From assembly GCA_963921195.1 (NCBI GenBank), contig OY992536.1:235822023-235886022 (forward strand): a DNA stretch of 64,000 bases, written 5' to 3'. Position 1 is the first letter of the stretch. Every line of letters starts with the position of its first letter. A model generated the notes under the pieces. That model saw only the letters and a program-made list of their open reading frames with translations, ran no database searches and was not told the DNA's origin. Origin of the DNA: Pegoplata infirma (Eukaryota; Arthropoda; Insecta; Diptera; Anthomyiidae). Positions 45,842 to 57,560 of this stretch are shown one piece after another. The position numbers and the translations under genes were made by a program.

Positions 45842-45950
45842 GACGCTGTTCCAAAAAAAATTAATTCACATACAAAATGTGAAAATGAAAATTTCCAAAT
45901 TTTTTTGGTGTTCTAGATTTCACATCCGATTTTTTTTTTCGTTTTCGTTC
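45842..45950. repeat. TTCACAT module, reverse copy
   Basis: CTGTTCCAAAAAAAATTAAT, TCACATACAAAATGTGAAAA, TTTTTTGGTGTTCTAGATTT, CACATCCGATTTTTTTTTTC: the reverse of 15411-15612 and 62750-62863. Confidence 0.7.
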
Positions 45951-46229
45951 ATAGTATACTTACCAAAAAAAAAAAAAAACAAATATAAAACATTTTATTA
46001 CTTTTACGAAAAAGTACTATTTTGGTACTTTTTATTAAAAAGTACTATTTGTGAATATTTAAATTGTTCTAAAATTGGTTTTACAAAAGTGTAAAATATA
46101 TGATTTTTCAAATTCGATTTTCAAGAAAACAAAAGGTCCTTTTATGCTAGAACAGACAAAAGTAGTCCCAAAAACTTTTATAATAAATGTAATCTGCTCT
46201 AAAATTTTTCGTTTCAAATCACTTTTTTG

Positions 46230-46420
46230 AAAAACAAATCAGGCGCGGATCTAGGGGGGGAGGGGGAGAATGGTAATGGTATACCCTCCCCACACAAAAT
46301 TTTGAAAGAAGAAAAGAAAAAAGGTAATTTTAGTGAGCTGGAAAATGAACAGGATGTAAATAATTTCCTAAGAAAATCTAACAGAAACTGAAAGTTTTTC
46401 AATATGACATATGTATCAAT
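46230..46420. other. Local G-rich spot, otherwise unassigned
   Basis: GGCGCGGATCTAGGGGGGGA at about 46242, then AGCTAGATCTGCGCCTGAT at 46866-46884 in inverted sense. The pair (AGGCGCGGATCTAG / CTAGATCTGCGCCTGA) may be the ends of a ~640 bp element holding the decayed array at 46440-46800. Confidence 0.45.
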
Positions 46421-46439
46421 CTGAATTTACGATTTTTTC

Positions 46440-46800
46440 AGTTTTAAAGGAAGGAAATTTTCTTTAGAAAGTGTATCAGACTCTCTCAGACTAAGAGTTT
46501 TTCAATTAGAAATGTATCTCAGAATCTTTAAATTTTTATATTAAAAGAAAGTTTTAGAAATTTATTAAAGAAATAAGTCTCAGAACCTTACAATTTTTTT
46601 TATAGAATCTTAGTCTCAGAACCTGAGATTTCTGCGGAAAATTCTGAGACTTTATCTTTGATAGAATATTCTGAATCTTTATCTTTGATAAAAGTGAGTG
46701 AGAATTATTTTAGTATCAAGTTCGAAGACCTTTCTGCAAAAAAATAAATGTTTCTATAGAAAGTCTCACACTTAGGAAATTTTTGTAATAAAAATATTTG
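46440..46800. repeat. Decayed relative of the CTCAGAATCTGAG array
   Basis: Diverged units such as TCTCAGAATCTTTAAATTTT, GTCTCAGAACCTGAGA and CTATAGAAAGTCTC repeat at irregular spacing, matching the 7030-8620 vocabulary. Confidence 0.65.
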
Positions 46801-47152
46801 AAAGCTACTCAGAAATTCTTTAAAACAAGAGCTATAAAAAAGTTTGAAAAAAAAACAAACCCAAAAGCTAGATCTGCGCCTGATTAAAATAATCGTTTTT
46901 GCATTAGAGAGTGTGGAATGGGTCCATGTCTTTGAAATAACTTTGGTAAATTAATATGAAATATGCAGTCCAGTGATTTTGAAGTTTAAGATTACCTAGT
47001 AAAAGATAAATGTCTAACTCAATATTGTGTGACATTTCACAGGTTTTATTCATAATAAAAATTAAGGGAACAAAGTTATTAAAGGGAAATTTTTAAAAAA
47101 TATATCTACAAGAAAATTTTCTAAAAAAAAAAAATTCCGCTAAAGGCTTGTA

Positions 47153-47740
47153 CAGTAGAATCTCACAAATTAGAACACTTTGTTCCTCGGGTAGTTCTAA
47201 TTTTTGAAAAGTTCTAATTTCTGGACATTTTTTTTTTCAAAGCAAATGACAAAGTAACAATAAAAACAGTTATGAATGCTTTATTTTAACACAAAACAAT
47301 TTTTATTTGTTAATATTTAATTAATTTAACACATAAAATTTGTTGGAAAACGCTTTTAAGCGCTTTGAAATGAGAAATAACAGGCGTTACATCGATTATA
47401 TCATCGTCACTGCTATCTGATCCGTCATTAAACCCATCTTCATTCCATTTTTTGATTTCTCTTACGCTTATAGAATTGTGAAAAAAAAAAAAATTAAAAG
47501 TCCAGAAATTAGAACCACTGGTTCTAATTTTAGAGAGTTAACTAAATATAATTCGGGTTTTCCCCTATTTAGCTTAAAAAAACTACAAAAAAAGCATTTT
47601 GTAGTGAAAATATAAAAAAAAAACTTCCAGAAATTAGAACCACAGGTTCTAATTTCAGAGCGTCCAATACATTAAAATAGTCGGTTCTAATTTCTGGACA
47701 GTTCTAATTTGTGAGAGTTCTAATTTGTGAGATTCTACTG
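47153..47740. mobile_element. Pogo/Tigger-like element with GTTCTAATTT repeats, TA duplication
   Basis: CAGTAGAATCTCACAAATTA at the left is exactly inverted at the right, between TA at 47151-47152 and 47741-47742. GTTCTAATTTCTGGAC-type motifs recur many times near both ends. A transposase remnant lies on the minus strand (47325-47480). This is an internally deleted copy. Confidence 0.88.
47325..47480 (-). pseudogene. C-terminal remnant of a pogo/Tigger-type transposase
   Basis: The minus-strand frame reads SVREIKKWNEDGF, an acidic run GSDSSDDDIIDV, then TPVISHFKALKSVFQQI. An acidic tail after the DDE domain followed by a helical end is usual for pogo/Tigger transposases. The helix-turn-helix and DDE core are deleted. 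It is about 50 codons, open with no stop. Confidence 0.6.
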
Positions 47741-47944
47741 TATTCTGTTTTTAAATTTCACATAAACTTTAAACGTCTCAAATCGTAATAAAAAATTTAT
47801 AAATTAACAATTTTTCACAACTCTAAGAAAGAAACTTTTAAAACAAAACTGAAATGTCACTTTTTCACCACAATTTAAATTTAAAATCCTACTACTCTGT
47901 TTTTCACGGCGAAAATTTGACTTAAACTTTGAACGCCCCATTCT

Positions 47945-49712
47945 AATTCATTTTTTTAAACATGTTTAACCATTTAAACATGTTTAAATTTAAACTTGTT
48001 AAGGTACATAAACATTAGAGCACCCACAAAATGTATGGGATGTGCAAAATTGTATTTTTTATCGCTCCCCGCTCATTTTCGGTTGAGTTGGTATTAAAAA
48101 ATAATATCTATCCAGAAATTGGACTTCTAGGTTGCAAACAGGCCAAGCAGTTTGAACTTTTGACCTCAAAAATGGGCTAAAAAAGCTTTATAGATTAATT
48201 TGGCTGTAACTCTTAAAATAAAAGTTTTTCGCAATTAATTTCCATGAAAAAATCCCAAAGTTCTACTCTGAATCTCATTTTTTTACAATTCATCCTCAAT
48301 ATAGGCGAATACTCACTTTGTAATTGCGTGGGTTTCGCACCAAAACATCTGTCTAGGATTTCCCAAAATATATATGGGGTATTCAGTGCCAAATTGGACA
48401 CTTTGAAATTTTTTTTTTTTACATTTTTTAATTATTTTTAAATTTTTTTAAAACCCATTAAAACCCCCATCCAAGTTTGTTTTCAAATTTTTTTAAATTA
48501 CCCCTTTCAAAGATATGGAATTTTCAAAAATAAACTATCGTTTTCCGTATTTTTATCATAACAAATTCAAAAATGGTAAAAATTTTTTTTTTTTTTTTTA
48601 ATTTTTGTTTTTTTATTAAATATTTCTTAAAGTGTTCTAATATGCAATTTTTAAATGATTGCTCTCTTTGTTTTGTTGTTTTCAATCTTTTCTTAAAATT
48701 TTTTATTTGATTTTTTTTATTTTTTTTTAATTTTTCGTGGTAAACTTAATATTTTCTTAAAATTTTAAGCTTAAGTAGGTCGTGGGATTTTGGTAATTAA
48801 TATATTCAGCGGTTTTTGAATTTTTTTTTTTTGTTTTCCAATCTTTATTAAAACACTTTAAAGAAAATACTAAAATTTCAACAAATTATTTCGAATTTGG
48901 ACCATTTTTAAAGAAGTGAAGACAGAAAAAATCGTGTTTTTTTTTTAATTCGATATTTTTTGAACGGATTGTCAAAAAAGATGTCAAAATTTACTTGGAA
49001 TGGGTTTTTAAAGGGTACTAAAAAATTGAAAAAACATAAAATTAAAAATTTTCCAAGCGTCCGATTTGGCATGGAATACCCCATATATACTATGTGAAAT
49101 CCTAGACTCATCTTTCGATGCGTAAAACATGCAATGACAAAGTGAGTACACCCTCATAACGTAGTTGGAGGTCAAAAAATTGTGGTTCAGGGTATGATTT
49201 TGGCAATTTTTCATGGAAGGGTCGATATATTTTTGCAAAAAAAAATTTTTTGGAAAACTGCATTCAATACCCTATTAAATTATGCAAAGAGCTCAAATTT
49301 TCCCCCATTTAAAATTTTACGAGAATTTTTTTAAAAAAAGTTCTGACCCAAATTTCGACTTTAACCGCTTAAAACACCGCGATCAGGCATATTTAGGTCA
49401 AAACAGTATGAGAGAAAAATCTTTGCATTTTGATTCTACAAAAAAATTGTTATGAAAGTTAATTGCGAAAAACTTTTATTTTAAGAGTTACAGCCAAATT
49501 AATCTATAAAGGTTTTTTAGCCCATTTTTGAGGTCAAAAGTTCAAACTGCTTGGCCTGTTTGCAACCTAGAAGTCCAATTTCTGGATAGATATTATTTTT
49601 TACTCCCAACTCAACCGAAAATGGGCGGGGAGCGATAAAAAAAACAATTATGCACATATGGGTGCTCTAATAAAAATGTTTAAGTACTTAAACATGTTTA
49701 AAAAAATCAATG
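47945..49712. mobile_element. 1.7 kb fold-back element with TTTTTTTAAACATG ends
   Basis: 48020-48260 and 49450-49670 are inverted copies (TAGAGCACCCA, CGCTCCCCGC, CCAGAAATTGGACTTCTAGG, TTGGCTGTAACTCTTAAAAT). Inner arms at 48345-48425 and 49028-49120 continue the pairing (TATATGGGGTATTC). TTTTTTTAAACATGTTTAA lies at both outer edges. No target duplication could be fixed. The arms include a relic of the TATACCCTCC element (ACTCACTTTGTAATTGCGTG). Confidence 0.75.
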
Positions 49713-49787
49713 CGAATTTGGTATAAGAAGAAACTATCATAACTAAACTGTCATTTTTTTACGGCAATTTAAATTGTCTTGTATATT

Positions 49788-50035
49788 AAATATATGCGTA
49801 GAAACTTTCCCAATAGATCCTCGCGTTGCCAAAATTTATTTTTTGTATATGGAGTTTTACAGATTTTTTTCCGTGCAATCAAACAGAGTACTATGCTTAT
49901 TGTATAATAAATATGCGTGAAAACTTTTTTAACAATTTCCCTATAATTTTTCGCGTTGACAATTTTTTTTTTTTTGGAGTTTGACATATTTTTTTTCCGT
50001 GAAGACGAACAGAGTACTATGCTTAAAGAGTGAAC
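49788..50035. repeat. Two-unit tandem repeat of ~125 bp
   Basis: Each unit has ATATGCGT, AACTTT, TCGCGTTG, TGGAGTTT, TTTTTTTCCGTG and ACAGAGTACTATGCTTA in this order. The reverse-strand open frame across both is a repeat product. Confidence 0.7.
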
Positions 50036-50285
50036 AACTTTTCTCACACAAATATTCTTTCTAACCTCAATTTTTAATACATAACACTGTCCAAAAAAAT
50101 TGGGGTCACAAAGTGTATCTTGAATGGGACTAAAAAAAAATTATAAAATACCAAAAGAAGACCAAAACCAAACCACAAAATAATTATATGCCATTCGGAT
50201 CAGCTGTTTTTTGATCTAGGAACTTTCAACTTACTCAAGTCAAAAAAATGTTCTATGATGAAAAGAAGAAAACGAGACACCATTA

Positions 50286-50542
50286 GGGTATTCAAATGGG
50301 TATCGTATTTGTTGTATAGTTGTATTGTCCTATATTAAAACAGGGTTGGTAAAACTTTAAATTAATAATACGACACTTACACGATATGACGACACAACAT
50401 TTATACCTCTGTTTTGTGTGCTATTTTCAAAAAGAGAAGTTTAGAGAATATTATCGAATCGAAGATAAATAGTTTTTACCAACTCTGTTTTTAGATAGGG
50501 CAATACAAATCTACAACAAATACGATACCCATGTGAATTCCC
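50286..50542. mobile_element. 257-bp hairpin MITE with ~70-bp inverted ends
   Basis: GGGTATTCAAATGGGTATCG at the left and the inverse of GGGAATTCACATGGGTATCG at the right. Pairing continues through TATTTGTTGTA, TTGTATTG and GTTGGTAAAA. TA lies on both sides (50284-50285 and 50543-50544). Confidence 0.82.
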
Positions 50543-50917
50543 TACATTTTGTTGTTGTATCTGTCTAAAATTTTAATGCTTTCTTCAATTTTCCGATTCT
50601 TTTTTTTTATTCATCAAGAGTAAGACAAATTTTAAATCTAGTAACAAAAAAAGATTTCAGTTTGTTAGCAAATCAAAAACGGTCGAAAATAAACAAATTT
50701 ATAATAATAATACCTATACATTAAATGTTAAGAAATAAGTTTTAATTTTTTCAAAAAAATATTATCTATGGTATTTAATTAAGTTTTTTTTTTATTATGT
50801 TTCTTTTAAAAAGTTTTGTAAAATTTTAATACAAACAAATCATAACATAATTATACAAATAAAAAACAATACCAAAATAACAAAGTTTATTATATTGCAA
50901 CAATAATAATTATAATC

Positions 50918-51165
50918 AGGGTATTCACTTCAGAATTTTTTAACCCTTGCAACAGTGCAATATTGCAACTTTTTTTTTAAAAAAAAAATTTAATAAAATT
51001 TTTATTTTTCTATCACCTTTTATATGATGCGTAGTTGCAAGAAAAGATTTGCAATTTATTTTAAAATAAACACAATTGCTTTTATTTACAAAGAAACAAG
51101 CAAAAAAAGTTGCAATTTTGACATTGCGCAATTTCGCAAGACTAAAATTTCTGACGTGAATTCCA
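50918..51165. mobile_element. Hairpin MITE related to the 50286 element
   Basis: GGGTATTCACTTCAGAATTTT at the left and the inverse of TGGAATTCACGTCAGAAATT at the right, then inverted AATATTGCAACTTTTTTT. It shares the GGGTATTCA start with the neighbouring element but not the interior. Confidence 0.72.
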
Positions 51166-53057
51166 TTAATAATAACAATATAACTATGACTTTATAATGT
51201 ATGTATTTTTGTCCTTTTAAAGAAGAATACAAATGTATTGTAATAAATAATAAATATTTTTAATCTTAAAAATAAAGCTTGAACATAAATCGTATGTATT
51301 TTGTGTAAATAATAAATAAAAAACAATCAAAAAAGACAGTTAAGTATACTTACAACTATTATTATTATTATTCTTATCATTATTATTCTTATTATACTTT
51401 CTTATATTGTTTTAAATATATATTTCAAACTATTTTTATAAATTCCCAAAAATAATACATGTAAAGTATATTAAAATATAATTACACGGTGCTATAGTGG
51501 TTAATAAATTTTTTAAATATCCTAGTGTAATTTGTAGGTCTTGTCTTGAGTACATCATGGAAATTAACTTAACATTTTTCAGACAGACATCTTTAAATTT
51601 TTAGACCTACACTACACTGTAATTCGAAAAAGATCAATTGTAATTCGAAGATTCTATAGAGTAAAAAAGTTTTTTTTTATAATTATATGTAATTATTAGG
51701 GCAAGTACTTTCATGCATCTAAAAAACGAAAATATGTGCCTATAATATGCATCTAAAAATCCAAAATATGCACTAAAAACTTCAAAAATATGCATCTAAA
51801 AATGATTGTTTTTTTCTAAAAAAAATAATTTGTCAAAATTAATTAGGCTTTGTCCAATTCTTTAAGGCCCTCGACAATTCCTAAAAATGTTTTTTTGAAT
51901 GGAAACAATTAGTAAAATATTTTTTACTTGAGAAGTTTTTTCTTTGAGTCACTGAATATTTCTGAAGTTAAAAATTTTATAAAAGAAAAAAAAAAATAAG
52001 GTACATTGCAATTTAGTAATATTTCTAAGAATTCGAAATATGAAACCAAAATTCAAACCTAACGGACATTTTTCAAGACTTGAAAAGTCCTACTAAGGGT
52101 TAACAATGGGAAAAATACAATTCTGTTAAAAGTTAAGATGGATTAAGTTTCTGCCAAATGAATACAACACGAATTAATGGTGAATACAGGTTATTCAACA
52201 CAAAGAGGAGTAATTCCAATTCTTAATTTCTTCAAAAGTTTCATTTAAATGGCTAATTTTAATCTGACACACATTAAGTGTGTGGCAATCGAAGGAGTGC
52301 TGATGATGGAAGGGTGGCATCTTCCGAAAGCTGTCGACATCTCCACTTAGCCTGTGTTGTCACTTGATTTTTTTCAGATTTTCTCATTGTAAAACAATTA
52401 TTATTTCTCAGAAATAATTAATATGGACTCAAACCGGACTAAATGAAAATTCAGTTAGAAAAAAAATATTTATACAATTTTTAAAAACTTTTTTTTAACT
52501 TTTTTTCTTAAAAAAAAACATTTTAAATAGGAAACATTTCTCAGAATCTAAAAATTATACCTCCAGAATCAATTTTCTATAAAAAAATGCATCAGAATAT
52601 GATTTATATAAATAAATATATTTTTTCATAAGAATTTTGAATTTTCCTAAGGAAGTTTTTAAAAAATATTGATGAAATTAAAAAAAGGCAAATTCCCAGC
52701 AAAAAATAAATGAAGTGGTTCAAAAAGAATTAGTGGTTTCACTACTTACAAAGTAGCGATAGGTGCCAAACTTCATAGTCCGTAGGAAGTATTTTTAAAA
52801 TTACTTCCAAAAATGCTACAAAATAACAATAAAAACATCTTTCACCAGTTCTTTACTTAATGATTTTGAAGTACCTCTTTCATATGTTCTTAGGAATTAA
52901 ATTAAAAAGTGCAAATTTCTGGCACTTAAGTATTAGATCAAATTAAATCAAATCACCACAACATATGAACTTCTTTTTCAACTGAAACACTTAGAATGGT
53001 CGTGATACACGAAGTATGCAATTTTTACTACGTCCAGATTCGAATAGAATTAGGTTT

Positions 53058-53366
53058 CGCGAAAACTATGGGACTTATCTCGGATGCCAATTGTAGAAAA
53101 TGTGATGAACCTAATACAGATGAAACAGTTGAACATATTCTGTGCAAATGCCCCGCATTGGCCAGACACCGCGAGCGAATACTAGGTAAAGCAGAAATCG
53201 AGAATCTGGATGATATCGCCGCTACGGACCTTACGCAACTAAAACTGTTCGCAACATGGACTAACGCGTTTTATCCTCGTCGCTGAAGGAAATTGTGGTA
53301 TCGCTATGGACCAGCCGGTCTATGCGAGGAGTCTGAACTTCAGGCTCCACCACCCCTAACCTAACC
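53058..53366 (+). pseudogene. 5'-truncated LINE tail (Cys/His knuckle and 3' end)
   Basis: Reads GLISDANCRKCDEPNTDETV, EHILCKCPALARH and a C-terminus AFYPRR with stop at 53284-53286, then a 3' end with CCTAACCTAACCTA. It equals the end of the RNase H LINE type at 41389-43711 but is a different subfamily. TAGGTTT is present on both sides (53051-53057 and 53367-53373), a target duplication of a 5'-truncated insertion. Confidence 0.88.
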
Positions 53367-53692
53367 TAGGTTTTGCAAGAATGGTGACAAAATTTGGTAA
53401 TGGCATTTCATTTCTCTTTATTTAGAGCTTAAAAAATCGATTATTGATAAATTTTTCAAATTTTATGCAAGCAGTTTGAAATTTAACTACCATTCTATAT
53501 CTTATATCGAAAAAAGTTGGTCCTAAATTAAATAAATACATTTACGAACTAAAGCGGATGTTGCTGCATTACATTATTAAAGATTTTTTAAGCTTTTTAG
53601 AAACTGGTGAATTGATTCGCCGTGAATTTTTATAGTTTTGTGATCTTTATAATTACTATTTTTTTTTAATTTGAAGTTACTACGTTTGATTA

Positions 53693-54330
53693 CACAGGTT
53701 GACAAAATTTAAACTTTTTCAATTTGCCTGACCTTTGACAACTGATTTGTATGTATTTTAGTGTGCTGATTCCGAATCTGTTATCCAATTGTTTCCATCA
53801 GCGTTCGCGAGCAAATCGCTGTTAAAGAGTCGAAAAAGTGCGTTGTTTACCAATTTTGCTTAGCTATAATTTCCAAAAAAAAATTTAGTGCCTCAGTTTT
53901 AAACACAAACTTAACTATATTGGATGCCAGGATTCCAAAACTGGTATTAGCTTTTTTCTGACAGCTTTAGTTTTCGAGTTATTAAAAAGGGCATAAATAT
54001 TCAGGCAAAATTAAAGAGGTCATAAATTTAAAAATTTTATTTTAGCGATATCTCAAAAACTAAAGATGACTCAACAAAAGTAAGAGCATTTTTGGAATCA
54101 GCATATCCAACATACCTAAAATCGTCATTCACTTTTTGGATGTAAGACTAGTGTTGGTAAATATAGACTCACAAAAATGCCAAAAACAGCCTATTTTCAA
54201 AGTTTCCTTAGGCTATATCTCGAAAATTAGAGCTGACCTAAAAAAACGGTAACCAGATTTGAAACCAGCGTACCCCTAATACCCAAAATTAGCTATCAGA
54301 ACCCGGGAAAAAAAAAAGTGTTGCCCTGTG
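53693..54330. mobile_element. CACAGG-end element, TTA duplication
   Basis: CACAGGTTGACAAAATTT at the left, the inverse of CACAGGGCAACACTTTTT at the right, TTA on both sides (53690-53692 and 54331-54333). Inside are repeats of GATATCTC(A/G)AAAA and GAATCAGCA-type text, some inverted. It interrupts the CCCAGC copy, whose sequence resumes at 54335. Confidence 0.82.
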
Positions 54331-54816
54331 TTATTAATGAAATTAGTTTTTCTATCACGTAAGGTTTTTAAGATATTCGCGTTTGAATATTGAATATTTA
54401 AGTCTCCTCTGTAACGTATTCTTAATTTGCTCAAACACAATAGTAGTCAATTTAGTAAAAATAAGACATTTTTATTCCAAATCTGGTATCCAAATTTTTC
54501 TATCGCGTACTGTTTTTGAAATATTGGCGTTTGAAAAACTCAAACTCCACTGTTGCGCACTTATATTCATTATAAATCACACTAAAATTTTCAAACGCGA
54601 ATATCTCAAAAACAGAAAATGCAAAAATATGCATCTATACCAAAATATGCAAAAATATGCAACTACAAATCAATGCCATTTTATTGCAAATTCATTGATT
54701 CGGATAGATATTTAATTTATGTTATATTTACAGTACTGAGTAAAAATATGCATTTTCATGAAAGTACTTGCCCTAGTAATTATATATAATTTGATAAAAT
54801 TATATGTAGTTAATAA

Positions 54817-56381
54817 CACCGCTCAACACTCATTTTCCGGTTTGAATTCTGGTGATCAATTTTAGTTGCCTTTGATCTCCTGATTCCAAATCTGTTCTCC
54901 AAATTTCTCCATCACGTCCAGATTTTTAGTTATTAATGGTTGAAAATGCGAAAAATTTAGATTTTTGCATTTTTTAAAAGCCTGCACAGCAGCCATTGAG
55001 TGGAATACAAATCTGGTATAAAGGGCGTGTGTGAAACGGTAGCAAAGTACTATGGTGAAAAATATTTTTTCTATGGTGATAAAATTTTGTATTTCTGCTG
55101 TGTGAAATGAAATCTTTTTTGACAACAGTAAATTTTTGATAGTTGTTAAAAAAAAAACAACAAAAAAGGTTCAGGAAATTTAGTTTTATGAAAATTTCTG
55201 AAAATTATTACTTTTAGTAATCAAAAATCTTTTACAAAAGATTGGCGATTCAATAAATGATTGTTTATATTGACCTTTATTTTAAAAATCCAAAGATAAA
55301 TTACAAAAATAAATGTTAACTTCAAAGTATATGCATCCAGTCCAAATTTTAACGGGAAGGCAATAGCAAGCAGACGTGTTAAATTGTGGGAACTCCTTAT
55401 GTACCATTTGGAGTTTTCCTTGATGAACACAAATTGTTAGCTGCATATTTTTGTAGGTACTCCCAATGCACCATTTGGAATTTGTCAAGAACACAAATTC
55501 TTGAAAATTTATAAATAAAATGCAAATTTTCGTATTTTTCGTTTTTATTTTTTATGTTTTTTCTGAAACTTCACAATTTTGAATTTCTATTTATTTTTTT
55601 TTGTATTTCAAAAATTCTAATCTAATGTCAAAATTTCTACTAGCCCATTGGGCTAGTGAAATTTTATTCACCTCAATAGTGTCAAAAATTTACCAACGAA
55701 CATACTTTGCTACCGTTTCACACACGCCCAAAGCGCAAAAGTATAATTTGTCTTTGGTCTCAAACATAGAAAACTATTTTTTTCTAATTATTGCGTTTGC
55801 TTGGGTTACAATTGCGTTTTAAAATGATAAAAGATAAGGTAGTACCTTAGTTTTTTTTTTGAAATTTTTTCAAAGAAAAACTAAAAAAAATAAATATTTT
55901 ACAAATTTAAGTTTTCTGTGTTATTTTTCTTATAAACCGGAAGATATCTTTAATGGGTTTAAAAGTCTATAAGAAAGAATGAACTTTTGCGTAAATTTTG
56001 AGCTCATCAAAGTAAAGATTGATCGTTTGGTTTTTGTTTTAGAGCCTTTTAAAAATGGTGCTTTTTCAAATTTTTTTCACAGTGTTTTTTTTAAATACAT
56101 GTTTGGCCAATAATAAAGCAACAACTTCAATTTTTTTTTTGATCATATATTTGAGATCATAGTTCAATTCTACTCTAACGCTTTATACCAGATTTTTATT
56201 TCACCCAGTGGCTTTCAAAAAATGCAAAAATCGCGTTTTTTCGCATTTTCAACCGTGAATAATTAAAATTCTAGACGTGATGGAAGATTTGCACAGATTT
56301 GGAATCAGCGAGTCAAAATCTTTAAAAATTTTGTATCAAACTTCAAACCGGAGTCAAAAACCTTCGATTTGTTGAGCGGTG
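54817..56381. mobile_element. 1.57 kb element with CACCGCTCAACA ends, TAA duplication
   Basis: CACCGCTCAACA at the left, its inverse at the right, TAA at 54814-54816 and 56382-56384. Inverted arms share TTCCGGTTTGAA, CCAAATCTGTT..CCATCACGTC, TGGTATAAAG and TTTCACACACGCCC. A ~400-bp middle part (55220-55600) holds AAATGGTACATAAGGAGTTC-like repeats. No transposase. Confidence 0.8.
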
Positions 56382-56533
56382 TAACTTAATAAAAAATTCG
56401 GATATATCTACTAGTTATATCCGAATTTTTTATATAAAATTTTATATAATTTTATAAAATTTTATCAAATTATATATAATTAGATATAATTATATAAAAT
56501 TTTATATAAAACCAATTCTAATATAATTATCAG

Positions 56534-56947
56534 GTCGTTTATGAATCCACAACGAAATTGGATTGGAAACGAAATTTAATTCCGTTTCCAATTTTCGAAG
56601 CGTTCAAGAAACCGTGACGAATTGCTTTGTTCGAAAAAAAATATCTATTGCGTTCGAACTTAGCGGAGACACATGTATTTACAAAATACGACTCTGTTTT
56701 TGCAAATACAGAGTCGTAGTTTATAACAACTATGTTTGAAATTCAAAGTCAGAATTGTTATAATAAGGCAGTTTGTAAAAAAAATAATTTGTTAAAAAAT
56801 AAATTCATGAACGCACATTTTAGTTTTCGAACGGAAATATTCTCATTTTCTCTTTGATTGGAATTGGTTTGGATTCATAAACACACACGGCTGATTTCCG
56901 TGAAAAAGTGTTGTCAAACCAATCCGCATTGGTTTCATAAACGCACC
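56534..56947. mobile_element. Element with GTCGTTTATGAATCC ends, short copy
   Basis: 414 bp matching both ends of 15003-16152 with the interior removed. The palindromic block TACGACTCTG/CAGAGTCGTA is kept. Confidence 0.8.
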
Positions 56948-56966
56948 GTATATATAATATGATAAA

Positions 56967-57104
56967 AGGTCTATTCGATTACCAAAATTTTTTACTATTT
57001 TTTACTACAACTGGAAAGTTTTTTTACTTTTTGTATTGAAAATTTCCAGCTGTAGTAAAATGAGTAAAAAATAGTAGATTGTAGTAAGGTAATCGAATAG
57101 ACCT
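56967..57104. mobile_element. 138-bp hairpin MITE
   Basis: AGGTCTATTCGATTACC at 56967 and its exact inverse ending at 57104; pairing goes on through TACTATTTTTTACT and AGCTG. AAA borders each side. A half copy with TATTACCTTACTACAATCTG lies near 16480-16540. Confidence 0.78.
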
Positions 57105-57418
57105 AAAATTATATATAATTTTATCTAATTTTATAAAATTTTATCAAATTGGATATAATCCCTCGATTTACGGCTTCCGCCTTTTGGTCGGCTAGTGTTA
57201 GACCAACTAATGATAACCAAGAACGCACAATCTGTGTGGCAGAATTTGCGACCTCTTCCACATCTTCTTCTTCAGCGATATATCATCCGCAAAGCCAACA
57301 ATCGTGACCCTGTCTGGAAGTTTAAGCCTTAGTACACCGTCGTACATAACGTTCCATAGCAGAGTACCCAGTACGAATTTTTGTGGAAAACCCTTCGATA
57401 TCTGATACTGTTTCATAT

Positions 57419-57554
57419 CCTATTCACACTTACAGTTTTAAACCGTTTTTAGCAGCAATATTTTTAGCACTTTCTTTATGCTATTACAGTATATTGACAG
57501 CAAATGCTAAAAATAATTGCTAAAAACGATTTAAAACTGTACGTGTGAATAGGG
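57419..57554. mobile_element. 136-bp hairpin MITE inside the LINE
   Basis: CCTATTCACACTTACAGTTT at the left with the inverse of CCCTATTCACACGTACAGTT at the right; pairing continues AAACCGTTTTTAGCA. Almost all of it is stem. Confidence 0.8.
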
Positions 57555-57560
57555 TATCAT

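Larger units (their letters stand above)
52697..54590. mobile_element. CCCAGCAAAA element, reversed and truncated copy
   Basis: Starts CCCAGCAAAAAATAAATGAA and is the reverse of 35188-36349 in blocks 52697-53050, 53367-53680 and 54335-54590. The opposite terminus is missing. It is broken by a LINE tail (53058-53366) and a CACAGG element (53693-54330). Confidence 0.82.
51697..54775. mobile_element. hAT-like element, TAGGGCAAGTACTTTCATG ends, 8-bp duplication, heavily nested
   Basis: TAGGGCAAGTACTTTCATG at the left and its exact inverse at the right, with GTAATTAT at 51689-51696 and 54776-54783. Subterminal AATATGCATCTAAAA motifs at both ends. The 3.08 kb length is mostly insertions (52697-54590 and what lies inside it). 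No transposase seen. Confidence 0.9.

Noticed and set aside
54383..54715. 110-codon frame, also seen at 35497-35682
   Set aside because: Conserved only because it lies in two copies of the CCCAGC element; no feature of a protein family.
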